DNA of 64,000 nucleotides from Paenibacillus sp. FSL H7-0737 (GCF_000758545.1 NZ_CP009279.1:6510001-6574000); one strand, 5' to 3'; shown: positions 17,536 to 26,673, numbered from the stretch's first letter. Notes: generated from the sequence alone by a model not told the origin. Numbers and translations are program-made.

Positions 17536-19082
17536 ACACTCACATCCTTTTGAGGCTTTGTATACAGGCTAGAAGGGGTGTTCTTGCTAACCTGCTTAAC
17601 CCGATTGCTGTTTTTAGAAACTCTACGCCCAATCACACTGGATAGGGTCAGAAAAGTGACTAAATCAAAGGATAATGTAAATAAGAACTCATGCTTGGAA
17701 ATATCGGCATCGCCTGCCCCGATAATCGATACAAAAATACCTGAAAGCCCAATGCCAATCGAAGCGACAATCAATACCATTCGCTGCACACCTCTGAAGT
17801 CACGGGACTTGATCGCTTTTACAAAGGAAGGCATATAGAGACCGATGACAAGCACCATCCAGAGGAAGATGAACCCGAATGTTCGCGGGGCCAGCGTTTG
17901 TTTCAGTTGGCTGTATCCGGTGAAAAAGTGACTCTGTGCTCGAAACTCCTTACCAACAGAATGCTCGAAATTCCCCATAGCCGCAGGCTTAATCGAGAAT
18001 GCACTTTGAGCAGCTACATTAAGAATCGAATTAAGCTGGTCAGGGTTCGTTAAATAATATTTAAGGATGGATACAAATCCATAACGACTGTAGAAATTCT
18101 CCTCGAGAAGTGGTGAATTCACGTCTATGGTCACGTATTTCTCATAGTGAATGCTGTTCTTCAGAATGGCGAATTGCTCGTCCATCCCTAACGCTTTTAA
18201 AGCGGCTTCTGGATCAGGTGATTCCTTCAGCACCCCTCGGGTCATGGCATGGAACTGGTTAATGTTTACGAACTCATTTGAGATATTCAAATACGTGAAC
18301 ACACCTGCGAACAGCATCAGAGCAAGAGACGCCATTGTCAGGATCCGAAATATCTTGTCTCTACGAATCCAAAGCAATGAACATGCCAGAACAGCAATGA
18401 TCATACCCACTGGCGCATTCTGCTGCTTAGAAGTAGTCAGGATCAGCGTGCTAATTACGAACAAGGCCAGCATCGCGTAGTCATTGAATCTTTTTCGATA
18501 TAACATCAGCCATGAAGCGAACATGAAGATCATCGTGATCATCACAACACTCTCGCCGTAAAAGGAGCTAAAATAAGCCGTATACCCGGTATCTCCGAAT
18601 ATAAAAATAGCAATACCTGCAATAATGAATCCCTTTTTTCGGGACATCCTCCATGTAATAGCCTCTATTAATAAGTAAATTGCGATTACATAAAGAATCG
18701 TATAAATCGCCGCTTGAAAGCGGATGTCGAATACCTCACTACTGAAGAACAACTTGTTAAGTCCTATAGCCAGCTTGATAAATAAGGACTGAGAAGAAAA
18801 TAACATTGCACCATTCTCATTAAAATATTGAAAGATCCCATATTGCTTCACAAAATAACCAAAGTACTGACTATCATAATCCGGCAGATTGAAATAGAGT
18901 CCATTACTATAAATGCTACGGAAAAAGTCACCGTTATCCGCCACTCCGACATACGGAGCTGTGAACAGCGCAATGATGGTTATAAGCAGCACTCCAAATG
19001 CAGCAAGAAATGCCGGAGAAACCGATAAATTAGCAAGTGCTATCCCCTGCCTTAGAGGTGTTTTCACCGTGTTGTCCATCAT
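17532..19082 (-). CDS. Polytopic GT-C-like membrane protein of the EPS operon (PssA-like)
   Basis: A 516-residue protein with about 12 membrane helices. An acidic motif after TM1 (APYVGVADNGDFFRSIYSNG, D-N-G-D-F) resembles the first-loop acid motif of GT-C membrane glycosyltransferases, and the family is probably that named WsfD-like glycan hexose transferase, though I give this name only tentatively. An extracytoplasmic loop around residues 260-370 carries no recognisable domain. In Listeria pssA and here it lies immediately upstream of the DUF2334 gene. The role may be lipid-linked sugar transfer or decoration of the polymer. AGGTGA lies 6 bases before the ATG pair. Confidence 0.65.
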   Translation of the reverse strand: MMDNTVKTPLRQGIALANLSVSPAFLAAFGVLLITIIALFTAPYVGVADNGDFFRSIYSNGLYFNLPDYDSQYFGYFVKQYGIFQYFNENGAMLFSSQSLFIKLAIGLNKLFFSSEVFDIRFQAAIYTILYVIAIYLLIEAITWRMSRKKGFIIAGIAIFIFGDTGYTAYFSSFYGESVVMITMIFMFASWLMLYRKRFNDYAMLALFVISTLILTTSKQQNAPVGMIIAVLACSLLWIRRDKIFRILTMASLALMLFAGVFTYLNISNEFVNINQFHAMTRGVLKESPDPEAALKALGMDEQFAILKNSIHYEKYVTIDVNSPLLEENFYSRYGFVSILKYYLTNPDQLNSILNVAAQSAFSIKPAAMGNFEHSVGKEFRAQSHFFTGYSQLKQTLAPRTFGFIFLWMVLVIGLYMPSFVKAIKSRDFRGVQRMVLIVASIGIGLSGIFVSIIGAGDADISKHEFLFTLSFDLVTFLTLSSVIGRRVSKNSNRVKQVSKNTPSSLYTKPQKDVSV

Positions 19083-19113
19083 GCAGGTTCACCTTCAATA
19101 CAATAAGTTTAAG

Positions 19114-20253
19114 TTAATAGACATAGGCCAGTAATGCCATCAGGTTGTCAAAAGAATAAGCTTGGCCGCTAGCGACATCACCGAATCCTCCGTACAGTGG
19201 GCTATCCACATCTGTTACTCTGAACTCGTTCATTCTTTCAATGCTTTTATGGTGGAGAGATTCATCGCCGATTTCTGAGCCGATCATAGCCGTAATGGCA
19301 TAAATGGCTGTGGAGCGGATATCGTTCAGCGGCTTACCTTCTCTCGAATATTGCCCATACAACGTTCCAGCTTCGACCTGTTGCTTGATAAAATCAATGC
19401 TGGTGGCTTTCTGCTGGCCCACCTCAGCTAAGGCTAGAATGGATAAAAGCGACTCTACTGTATTGATGTTTTCCGAACTATATTTTCCGCTCTCATAATT
19501 AAACCGTGTCTCATAAAAGGGGAATTCATCCGATAAATATCCGTTTTCCAATATTACGTTCAAATCATTCGTCAGTTTCTTACTAAATTGGCTAGGAATC
19601 GACATTTTTCGCAAAGTGCCCAAATTAATATAACACAAAGTGACGAATGTGTTTGTTGAAGAATATTCCATATCGTAGAAATCATAAAGTTTTCCGTCTT
19701 TTACATTATAATCATATAATCTTTCGCCATATTTATCCGCTTCAGCTGTATAACGTTTATCGCCGAACTTCTCCCCCGCCTCATAAAGAGCTTGAATCAT
19801 ACGCAAATCATCAACGGCAGCATTCAAGGGGTATAGCTTCTGCTGTTTAGGACTGTAACGGTAGCTGAAACCACTGTTGATATCAAAAGTTTGCTTAGCC
19901 AGTTGCCATTGTTCTGCAAATCTCTCTTGTTGGCCGCTACGCACAGCTGCCAGCATCCGGAGAGATGCCGATTCACTCAGAACTTCGTGTCCACTCGCCG
20001 CTTCCGCCGACTGATCTGTTTCAATAAAATTAGTATATACACCGTACTCACCTGTGAGTTTCGAGGTAATAAACTGCTCTAAGTTAGTTACTTCCTGCGT
20101 CTGGATTACCTTAGTATCATTTTCCGAATCTACTGGAGCTGGAGAATTAGTATGAACACTATTGGACGGATTCGGTACTGCCGTTTTTTCGCATGCCGTT
20201 AACCCTATAATGCCTGCAAATATCGCTAGTGCAGCAATAATTATTTTCCTCAA
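19114..20253 (-). CDS. GH8-like glycoside hydrolase lipoprotein (YdaJ/PssZ-like)
   Basis: A 379-residue lipoprotein: signal with lipobox LTAC (Cys21), then an acidic/Pro/Ser linker and an (alpha/alpha)6-type domain. HEVLSESASLRML (about 90-103) and NAAVDDLRMIQALYEAGEKF (about 155-175) sit where GH8 enzymes place the catalytic Glu and the substrate-binding Asp. Members of this clan hydrolyse cellulose-like chains; the Listeria counterpart cuts the pss polymer. The gene begins the operon, with a near-perfect AAGGAGGTGATC before a TTG start, suggesting strong translation. I see no c-di-GMP riboswitch in the 170-base leader. Confidence 0.75.
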   Translation of the reverse strand: MRKIIIAALAIFAGIIGLTACEKTAVPNPSNSVHTNSPAPVDSENDTKVIQTQEVTNLEQFITSKLTGEYGVYTNFIETDQSAEAASGHEVLSESASLRMLAAVRSGQQERFAEQWQLAKQTFDINSGFSYRYSPKQQKLYPLNAAVDDLRMIQALYEAGEKFGDKRYTAEADKYGERLYDYNVKDGKLYDFYDMEYSSTNTFVTLCYINLGTLRKMSIPSQFSKKLTNDLNVILENGYLSDEFPFYETRFNYESGKYSSENINTVESLLSILALAEVGQQKATSIDFIKQQVEAGTLYGQYSREGKPLNDIRSTAIYAITAMIGSEIGDESLHHKSIERMNEFRVTDVDSPLYGGFGDVASGQAYSFDNLMALLAYVY

Positions 20254-20368
20254 GTGATCACCTCCTTTTAATATTCTCCTATTCTGCTTACTGCCTAGTA
20301 TTATCTATAACGGTAATATACAACAAAATGTTAAATCAAACTGTGAGTGTTATGTATCTATCCTTGGA

Positions 20369-20411
20369 CAAAAAAGAGATATCCTTACGCCTTTGGCGAG
20401 CGGGATATCCC
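20369..20411 (-). terminator. Terminator of katE
   Basis: On the minus strand GGATATC (20403-20409) pairs with GATATCC (20378-20384) around CGCCAAAGGCG, followed by a T run (20370-20375 on the plus strand as A). Confidence 0.8.
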
Positions 20412-20426
20412 CTCTGTATCAGTTAT

Positions 20427-22475
20427 TTATTCATTCATACGTTCCCAAAAACGATGGGCAGTAATTGCCGCGACAAGGCTGGCAGCGAACACCTCTCCGC
20501 CATCTCCAATGATTACACCCGGACTGCTTCTATGCTCGGCCGTTTCAAGTAGTTTAGCATTTTCAGTAGTCACCGCTATGGGCTTAAAGTGAGAATAGGC
20601 TTGGTTCAGGAATTGCGCTGTATCTTTATGGAATTTCTTATGTTCCGAATTTCCACCAGCTGCATAAATTGCATCAAAGAGCACCGAATCTGTCGTGGAT
20701 AAGGTATGAATGACTTCAAGCTCTGTCCCCTTCGAGCCTTTAATAAATCCAAGCTTATCACTGATTATTTCTGGTTGGATCCCGGCTCTCATAAGCGTAT
20801 CCAGAACAGGCATCACCAAGTCTTCATCAAATCTGTCGCCTATAATCACACCTATTTTACGTGTGTTTGGGTGCTTCTTCGTATTTGCCTGACTTAGTGC
20901 CGGGGAGATTTGAGCTACCTCGGAACCCCCTGTTTTCGGTGAAGTCGCCCCAATAGCTTCTGCTACAGGCACAGCAAGCTCTAACGTAACGTTCGCGAGC
21001 ATATCTACAACCTGCTGCCGGACAGACTTACTCTTTACCTTCCCGAGCTCGAATGAATAGGCTTCAATAATATGCGCTTTTTCTGGAGCACTCATGCTGT
21101 TCCAGAACAGCTTGGCTTGTGAAAAATGGTCTTCAAAGCTTTTGCTCCGGCTACGCACCTTACGGCCCTCAACCTTCTCCTGATAATGTACATAACCACC
21201 TTCATCCTCTGTTGCAGGTGCAGGCGTATTGTTAGCAAGCGAATTATTGTGATAGCTCACTGAACCCTGATTAATCGTCTGCCGTCCATACCCGTCACGT
21301 TGATTGTTGTGGAAAGGACATACCGGTCTATTGATCGGCAACTCATGGAAGTTAGGACCGCCAAGCCGAATTAGCTGAGTATCCGTATATGAGAACAATC
21401 TGCCCTGAAGCAGTGGATCATTGGTGAAATCGATGCCTGGAACCACATGTCCAGGGTGGAAAGCTACCTGCTCCGTTTCGGCGAAGACATTATCCACGTT
21501 GCGGTTCAAGGTCATTTTCCCAACAATCTGTACAGGTACATCTTCCTCTGGCCAGAGCTTTGTAGGATCCAGCACGTCAAAATCAAACTTAAATTCATCT
21601 TCTTCACTTAGAAGCTGAATGCCCAATTCGTATTCCGGAAAGTTGCCGGCTTCAATCGATTCCCATAAATCACGGCGATGAAAGTCAGGGTCCGCACCTG
21701 ATATTTTCTGAGCTTCGTCCCACACTAAAGAGTGTACACCGAGCACCGGTTTCCAGTGGAATTTAACAAAATGGGCTTTTCCTTGCTCATTAATCAACCT
21801 GAAAGTATGCACCCCAAACCCTTCCATCATTCTGAAGCTACGTGGAATAGCGCGGTCCGACATCAGCCACATTGCCATATGGGCCGATTCTTGGTTATTG
21901 GCTATGAAATCCCAAAAGGTATCGTGAGCCGATGCGGCCTGAGGCATTTCATTGTGCGGCTCAGGCTTAAGCGCATGTACTAAATCTGGGAACTTGATCG
22001 CATCCTGAATAAAAAAGACGGGCATATTATTTCCGACTAAATCGTAATTCCCTTCCTCTGTATAGAATTTGGTAGAGAATCCGCGGGCATCCCGCACCGT
22101 CTCGGCTGATCCCCGTGATCCGGCTACCGTCGAGAATCGGACAAATACCGGTGTCTTCACAGAGGGATCTTGAAGGAATTTCGCCTTTGTATATTCTTTC
22201 AGTGATTTATATACTTCAAACTCACCATGAGCAGCAAATCCACGTGCATGCACGACTCGCTCAGGGATTCGCTCATGATCGAAATGCGTCATTTTTTCCC
22301 GGAAATGAAAGTCTTCCAGTAAGGTTGGGCCCCGATCACCCGCTTTTAAGGAGAACTCGTCCTCTGATACTTTTAAACCCTGGTTCGTTGTTAAGGTGTG
22401 ACCTTCATCCTTACTGCGAAACTGTTCCAGTTGCTCATTCTTGCTGTTTCCGTTCACTTTTTGATGTTCACTCAT
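20427..22475 (-). CDS. katE: Large-subunit heme catalase with C-terminal GATase-like domain
   Basis: A 682-residue clade-2 (HPII-like) catalase that converts hydrogen peroxide to water and oxygen. The distal His is in RVVHARGFAAHG (H76), the distal Asn in VGNNMPVFFIQD, and the proximal Tyr in RLFSYTDTQLIRLG. After about residue 530 the flavodoxin-like extra domain typical of large catalases begins (RKIGVIIGDRFDED) and runs to the end. Length matches Bacillus subtilis KatE (686). ATG 22475 with GGAAGGAG 9 bases upstream is preferred; the open frame extends to a TTG two codons earlier. A SigB-like promoter precedes it. Confidence 0.95.
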   Translation of the reverse strand: MSEHQKVNGNSKNEQLEQFRSKDEGHTLTTNQGLKVSEDEFSLKAGDRGPTLLEDFHFREKMTHFDHERIPERVVHARGFAAHGEFEVYKSLKEYTKAKFLQDPSVKTPVFVRFSTVAGSRGSAETVRDARGFSTKFYTEEGNYDLVGNNMPVFFIQDAIKFPDLVHALKPEPHNEMPQAASAHDTFWDFIANNQESAHMAMWLMSDRAIPRSFRMMEGFGVHTFRLINEQGKAHFVKFHWKPVLGVHSLVWDEAQKISGADPDFHRRDLWESIEAGNFPEYELGIQLLSEEDEFKFDFDVLDPTKLWPEEDVPVQIVGKMTLNRNVDNVFAETEQVAFHPGHVVPGIDFTNDPLLQGRLFSYTDTQLIRLGGPNFHELPINRPVCPFHNNQRDGYGRQTINQGSVSYHNNSLANNTPAPATEDEGGYVHYQEKVEGRKVRSRSKSFEDHFSQAKLFWNSMSAPEKAHIIEAYSFELGKVKSKSVRQQVVDMLANVTLELAVPVAEAIGATSPKTGGSEVAQISPALSQANTKKHPNTRKIGVIIGDRFDEDLVMPVLDTLMRAGIQPEIISDKLGFIKGSKGTELEVIHTLSTTDSVLFDAIYAAGGNSEHKKFHKDTAQFLNQAYSHFKPIAVTTENAKLLETAEHRSSPGVIIGDGGEVFAASLVAAITAHRFWERMNE

Positions 22476-22522
22476 TAACAATGGCTCCTTCCAAAGGTAA
22501 AGTAAATATTATCATGTATCTC

Positions 22523-22548
22523 TTACCCTTTAGGAAAGTTTGGCAAAC
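22523..22548 (-). promoter_or_regulatory. SigB-like promoter of katE
   Basis: On the minus strand GTTTGC (22548-22543) is followed after 14 bases by GGGTAA (22528-22523), close to the general-stress consensus GTTTaa-N12-15-GGGtAt. The Bacillus katE gene is SigB-dependent. Whether this organism has SigB cannot be seen here; another sigma factor might use it. Confidence 0.5.
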
Positions 22549-22549
22549 A

Positions 22550-22597
22550 AAAAAGGGCGGAATTCCGCGAAGCCATAGCTCCCGAAAATCCGCCTAT
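22550..22597 (-). terminator. Terminator of the potassium channel gene
   Basis: On the minus strand GGCGGA (22594-22589) and TCCGCC (22561-22556) form the base of a hairpin, followed by TTTTTTG. It lies between the channel stop and the katE promoter. Confidence 0.7.
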
Positions 22598-22613
22598 TCC
22601 ATCTAATTCTGAC

Positions 22614-23627
22614 CTAACCCTTAATCCTACGATACGTCGCTTCATCGGAAACAACATACAATCTAGCATCCTTAGGAATAGCCTGATCCAGCTTTCGATT
22701 GATACTTAGATCGCTACGATCCGCCAATAAGGTTGCACCTTGCAGAAGCAGGCTCTGAAACGCGTCCCCATAAGTCTTCCACGTAGTATTCACTGGAATC
22801 TCATAAATATCATCACCATATTTACGGCTCAGCAGCTGCGTTATCACCTCAGAGTTGCCCTCTTGCAGTGCAGAACGAACAGCCAGTCTGGAGATGGCAT
22901 CATGCGAAAGAACGAACTCGTTTACTTGGACATGCCTGAAATTCTGAATATTCTTCTCTTGCATTATTTCTACAGTCGTATGTACTTGTGGTGCAATGCG
23001 CTCAATGCTAGAGGCAATTAACAAAGATTTGCCGTCGATCAGCGATGCTTCATCAATCTTTGTGTCCCCGAACACAATGGCTGCTCTTGCTTCATGGATG
23101 TTAGCCTTAAGAAGAATCTCATCACTGGAGGCATCGCCACTTATAAAGTGAACTTGATCCATATGCTCCAGAGGATGACTTCCTGTCTCATCAATGATGA
23201 CAATGTGGCATTTCGGCGAATAGCATAGAATCTCCTCTACGGCAGCTTGTGCTTTCTTACTCCAATTAATCAGAATCACATGATCCTTTCCCCGAAAGCT
23301 CAACGTTCCCGCTCCTCTCCTTCTCTGCACCTCCGCTATGGAGTCAATGACCTTACCAATAACCAAGCTGAGGAGGCCGATACCAAAGATATATAGAAAC
23401 ATGGTAAACAGCTTTCCAACTACGGTCTCTGCAAAATAATCTCCATATCCTACGGTCGCCATCGTTGTCATGACCCAATAAAATGCATTAAACCAACTGT
23501 GAAACGTACCCGGCTCGATCAGGTAAGCAATCGACGCACTAAGAACTATAAAGATCAGAATGATTAGCCCTATCGTCCGTTTACGTAACCGCATCATCTT
23601 GGTGGAAATTCTCAGAAACAGATGCAT
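22614..23627 (-). CDS. TrkA-N-type potassium channel (YugO-like)
   Basis: A 337-residue two-TM potassium channel. Helices at about 19-37 and 71-92 flank a pore loop with the selectivity filter TVGYGDYF. The cytoplasmic part is an RCK/TrkA-N domain (DHVILINWSKKAQAAVEEIL, then a second lobe VHTTVEIMQEKN and YEIPVN). This is the layout of Bacillus YugO, which mediates K+ release in biofilm electrical signalling, but the exact role here is inferred. The gene lies downstream of the DUF350 protein gene on the same strand, with 139 bases and a dispersed repeat between them. Confidence 0.9.
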   Translation of the reverse strand: MHLFLRISTKMMRLRKRTIGLIILIFIVLSASIAYLIEPGTFHSWFNAFYWVMTTMATVGYGDYFAETVVGKLFTMFLYIFGIGLLSLVIGKVIDSIAEVQRRRGAGTLSFRGKDHVILINWSKKAQAAVEEILCYSPKCHIVIIDETGSHPLEHMDQVHFISGDASSDEILLKANIHEARAAIVFGDTKIDEASLIDGKSLLIASSIERIAPQVHTTVEIMQEKNIQNFRHVQVNEFVLSHDAISRLAVRSALQEGNSEVITQLLSRKYGDDIYEIPVNTTWKTYGDAFQSLLLQGATLLADRSDLSINRKLDQAIPKDARLYVVSDEATYRRIKG

Positions 23628-23641
23628 CTGCCCACCCCTTC

Positions 23642-23717
23642 TTCACATCAAGCAAAATGACTCCGGCGTCCTTTAAGGACAGTAAGCGTTTATGCGAGAA
23701 ATATAGGCTGCCACTCG
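23642..23717. repeat. Dispersed hairpin repeat, copy 1
   Basis: This stretch shares CGGCGTCCTT-TAAGGAC-GTAAGCGTTTA-GCGAGAAATATA, with both flanks TTCACAT and CTGCCAC, with 41413-41500. It contains the palindrome GTCCTTTAAGGAC. Copies differ by a few substitutions and one base insertion. It lies between the K+ channel and DUF350 genes. The pattern suggests a genome-wide intergenic repeat. Confidence 0.65.
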
Positions 23718-23765
23718 ACGGATGGATCGGGGCAACCTTTGTCTTTATCCTATTTCAAGTTGAAA

Positions 23766-24158
23766 CTAAACAATCAAACTGCTAATCGCAAATGCAGTCC
23801 CAATAAACACCAAGCAAAGCATAGTGCCTACAGCCACATTCCCTTTCTCCAGATGCTCTGAAATCTTAAAGGTTGGGGTTGCCAATTCAAAGATCCAATA
23901 AGCCGCTATCAAGCACACATAACCTACCGCAAACCAAATGATCATGTGCAAAATGGAGGTATTCGTATACGCCGCTACGCCAATAATAATAGCCGTTGCC
24001 AGAAACTTGCCGCCTAAAGCCAAAGCTACAGCCACATTGCCTTTCTTCAGCTCCTCCATATCTTTAAACGGAGTCATTAAACCAAAGATCACCATGCCTA
24101 ACACTTGCAAAAGAATAATCACAAACACACTCACTACCAAATTAACCACCATCGTCAC
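23766..24158 (-). CDS. DUF350 membrane protein (YjfL-like)
   Basis: About 130 residues, four membrane helices arranged as a tandem repeat: each half carries a positively charged GNVAVA/GNVAVG element (KKGNVAVALALGGKFLATA and EKGNVAVGTMLCLVFIGTA). This is DUF350, the family of E. coli YjfL. Function unknown. The chosen start is GTG 24158, whose GTGA overlaps the TGA of the preceding lipoprotein, a typical coupling signal; ATG 24152 is an alternative. It is the last gene of the ATP-grasp cluster. Confidence 0.8.
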   Translation of the reverse strand: MTMVVNLVVSVFVIILLQVLGMVIFGLMTPFKDMEELKKGNVAVALALGGKFLATAIIIGVAAYTNTSILHMIIWFAVGYVCLIAAYWIFELATPTFKISEHLEKGNVAVGTMLCLVFIGTAFAISSLIV

Positions 24159-24787
24159 TTCGCCCACCCCCGAAATTTCGCATAAGCCGAATCATAGTCG
24201 GCAAAATCATGTACTTCCTCAAGGACTACGGAAGCGGTTTTCTTTTTCTCTAATGCGGTATAGCGTTCATCATCAATCGGCTGCTTAATCCGATTTCCTG
24301 AAGGGAGCTCAAGCACCGCAAAGTTTCTTGTCTTATCCTTATACTTAGTCTTGTATACTCCTACAAGATCAACATCAGTGGTTACCGATACTTTAAGATT
24401 GGTAAGATCCTCTGCTGCCGTTTTTTCATCTGCATAAGACTTAATCGTGCTCCATGAAGACAGGCGAACTTCATTCTTCTGATCAGCATCCGTGATTAAC
24501 TCGGCGTCCATGAACTGAAGTGTCCAAATTTTATCGCCAGTAGCATAATTCCCATCATTCGGGAGCAGTTCATTATCCGGCAAAACCGTCATGTCACTCC
24601 CAATTAAATCCCCTACGGTACTCTCTACCACCCGGTAGTCCCACGGTACCCGTGCTACACTATCTGAAGTTTGAGCTGTTCCTGAATCAAATACACTGCC
24701 CTGATTACTGGAACATGCGCTTAGCAACAGTACCGTCAAAAGCATCATACATAAGACTCCGATTCGGGCTTTCTTGCTCTTATCCAA
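24155..24787 (-). CDS. Lipoprotein of the ATP-grasp cluster
   Basis: A 210-residue lipoprotein with a basic start (MDKSKKARIG), a hydrophobic core and lipobox LLSAC (Cys25). The mature part is soluble, mixed alpha/beta, with WDYRVVESTVGDLIGSDM and NFAVLELPSGNRIKQP; I do not recognise an enzymatic motif. It may belong to a DUF4247-type lipoprotein family, stated with low confidence. Its ATG abuts the stop of the ATP-grasp gene and its 3' end overlaps the DUF350 start, so it belongs to the same operon. Confidence 0.7.
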   Translation of the reverse strand: MDKSKKARIGVLCMMLLTVLLLSACSSNQGSVFDSGTAQTSDSVARVPWDYRVVESTVGDLIGSDMTVLPDNELLPNDGNYATGDKIWTLQFMDAELITDADQKNEVRLSSWSTIKSYADEKTAAEDLTNLKVSVTTDVDLVGVYKTKYKDKTRNFAVLELPSGNRIKQPIDDERYTALEKKKTASVVLEEVHDFADYDSAYAKFRGWAK

Positions 24788-25990
24788 TTATCTCACTCCC
24801 AACGCAATAAAATGACTGGCATTGCCTGTAATCAATCCGCCCGCTCGGCCGAGCATACCACAAGGCTTCCCGTTAATCACGAACATGCCTGTCAGCAGAT
24901 GAAATTCACCCTCTGATGTCGTTATCCGTGCTAAATCAGCTCTTTTTTGATACACAGTGGGGAAGAGCTGACTACTGTCATAACCGTCTTCATCTTCAAG
25001 CTCTAGCGCACCGCTATCATCAAACATGCGCACCGAACCCCCTTCACGGCCAAAAACAGATTTGGACACAAAGTTCCCTGAGAATACAGGCTTATTATAA
25101 GTAGGCAAAATATAGCGCGAGATCGTCTCTCGCTCTTCCTTGTCGAATAGCAGGCCCAGCTCATACATTCCCCACACCGCTGCAACCAGCCCCTTGGATT
25201 GGAGCAATATACTGTGAGGACCATTAAAGAGCTGAAGATTCCCTTGCTCTACCGCATAGGCGAGGGCATCACCGCCTTCATCCACAGCCATCCACTCTTT
25301 AGGATATAGAGCGAACATCCGCTCGATCACACGGTCCTCCCCATCCTTGAGAATTCCGTTGTCGACCCACAGATCAAGACAATCCACACACTGGATATCG
25401 AGACCACTGTGCTTCACTAATGCTTCTATCGTACCTGAATCTTCAAGATGAGATCCATAAGCCACACAAGCTGCGGTATCCGGACGTTCTACCTGCCAAG
25501 CTGCCGCAACTTGTGCCTTCATCCCTTGATTTGGACTCTGCATTCCAGCTTGCTCACAGATCCATGGTGTAGCTATCGAGGCTTCCACATAACCTGTTGG
25601 GGTATCCGCATTCAGTTCGAGCAGCTTAATCGTCCCATCATGGGCTATGGCAAAGTCAAATCTGGCATACCGACTAATGAATCCTTCTTCTGGCATAGGA
25701 CACCCGTCAAGCATCTCCCAAAGTACAGGGGGAATCCCAAGCAGTTCATACAAATCGCGCTTTAGATGAACATAGCGAACCGCTTTATCGAGAATGGCCC
25801 AGAGTTTTGATGAGGCTTCTTCAAGCTCCTTATAAGTGTCCCTTTGCATTAGAGCAATTGCATCCAACCAGTACTCTTCATCCTCAAGATCAGCCCAAGT
25901 GAACCCGAGTTCATATAACGCTTTGACCCGTGGACCTCTTTCAAGCTCAGACTGATCTAGAATTTCAAATACACTCTGCTGCTCACTCAT
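24788..25990 (-). CDS. Glutathionylspermidine-synthase-like ATP-grasp ligase (YgiC/YjfC-like)
   Basis: A 400-residue protein with the C-terminal synthetase domain of glutathionylspermidine synthase only; the amidase half of E. coli Gss is absent, as in E. coli YgiC and YjfC. Recognisable segments are RFDFAIAHDGTIKLLELNAD followed by TPTGYVEAS (metal/ATP acids), NFVSKSVFGREGGSVRMFD (nucleotide loop) and LLTGMFVINGKPCGMLGRAG. ATP-grasp members form amide bonds from carboxylates and amines. Glutathione or trypanothione-type use is not indicated; the neighbouring Ser/Gly-rich protein ending GFGG is a candidate substrate. The start overlaps that gene by 4 bases (ATGA-type). Confidence 0.85.
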   Translation of the reverse strand: MSEQQSVFEILDQSELERGPRVKALYELGFTWADLEDEEYWLDAIALMQRDTYKELEEASSKLWAILDKAVRYVHLKRDLYELLGIPPVLWEMLDGCPMPEEGFISRYARFDFAIAHDGTIKLLELNADTPTGYVEASIATPWICEQAGMQSPNQGMKAQVAAAWQVERPDTAACVAYGSHLEDSGTIEALVKHSGLDIQCVDCLDLWVDNGILKDGEDRVIERMFALYPKEWMAVDEGGDALAYAVEQGNLQLFNGPHSILLQSKGLVAAVWGMYELGLLFDKEERETISRYILPTYNKPVFSGNFVSKSVFGREGGSVRMFDDSGALELEDEDGYDSSQLFPTVYQKRADLARITTSEGEFHLLTGMFVINGKPCGMLGRAGGLITGNASHFIALGVR

Positions 25991-26673
25991 CCGCCAAAAC
26001 CACTCTTACTTGAGCCTGATCTCGAAGAGGACTTCGAGCCTGAGCTAGATTTAGAGTTCTTCGAAGAGTTTAATCCGCTGGAAGTGCCACCGATTCCATT
26101 TTTTGAGGAAGAGCCTCTTCTCGTAATAGAGCCTGTGGAGGAAGTCGATGTTTTGGGCTTTACAACAGAACCGGGAACCTTCTTATTCTGGAATTTCTCA
26201 CTGCTATAGGTAGGCGGCTTATAAGTTGTTCTCGTGCCTCCATAATAAGTTGGACGGTCCTTAGACCATCCTCTGGAAGAGTAATTGCCACCACTGTTAA
26301 ACAGCATGTGATATAGCAGCAAGTCATCCCAACCAAAACCTGAATGATATCCACCATAGTTATTCACTACCGTCGTTCCATTATTGGTTACAACACCTTG
26401 GCCTTCCTGTTCTACCTCTTGTGTACCTTCCGGATATGGAATATTCCAATCCACATTTTTGTCAAAATAGGCTTTAACCTCTTCGGTAGACCAGGACACT
26501 AGCTGTGGTTCATCTCCAGAAGTATTTGCACTAGCCCCTGCGCCGCCAGGAATAAACATAGCATTCGCTAACAAAGCTATGCCTAGCGAAGTAGATAATA
26601 CTCGAATGGGCTTACCATCAGAAGTGAATAATTTGGATACCGCTAATTCCTTATCCTTTTCATCTTTAGACAT
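25987..26673 (-). CDS. Ser/Gly-rich secreted protein with GFGG C-terminus
   Basis: A 228-residue protein. Residues 1-24 are charged, 25-48 are a hydrophobic export segment (LSTSLGIALLANAMF ... GASA), then an acidic domain (about 50-90), a Gly/Tyr/Asn-rich part and a low-complexity tail of Ser, Gly, Lys and Arg (about 175-228, e.g. SSSGSKSSSRSGSSKSGFGG). It ends in Gly-Phe-Gly-Gly. Its layout (membrane/export segment, Y/G region, Ser-rich tail) is like E. coli YgiB/YjfM (DUF1190), which are likewise next to an ATP-grasp gene, though overall identity is not obvious. It may be the protein that the ligase modifies. Not an enzyme by any motif I can see. Confidence 0.7.
   Translation of the reverse strand: MSKDEKDKELAVSKLFTSDGKPIRVLSTSLGIALLANAMFIPGGAGASANTSGDEPQLVSWSTEEVKAYFDKNVDWNIPYPEGTQEVEQEGQGVVTNNGTTVVNNYGGYHSGFGWDDLLLYHMLFNSGGNYSSRGWSKDRPTYYGGTRTTYKPPTYSSEKFQNKKVPGSVVKPKTSTSSTGSITRRGSSSKNGIGGTSSGLNSSKNSKSSSGSKSSSRSGSSKSGFGG

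Noticed and set aside
11707..20253. Classical cellulose synthase operon
   Set aside because: The GT2 enzyme lacks PilZ and the operon has DUF2334 and GT-C-like partners; the polymer cannot be called cellulose.
20254..20368. c-di-GMP riboswitch before the EPS operon
   Set aside because: The leader has neither the GEMM core nor the length required; only a promoter-like region is possible.
23642..23717. CRISPR-like repeat
   Set aside because: Only isolated copies 18 kb apart; no regular spacers and no cas genes.
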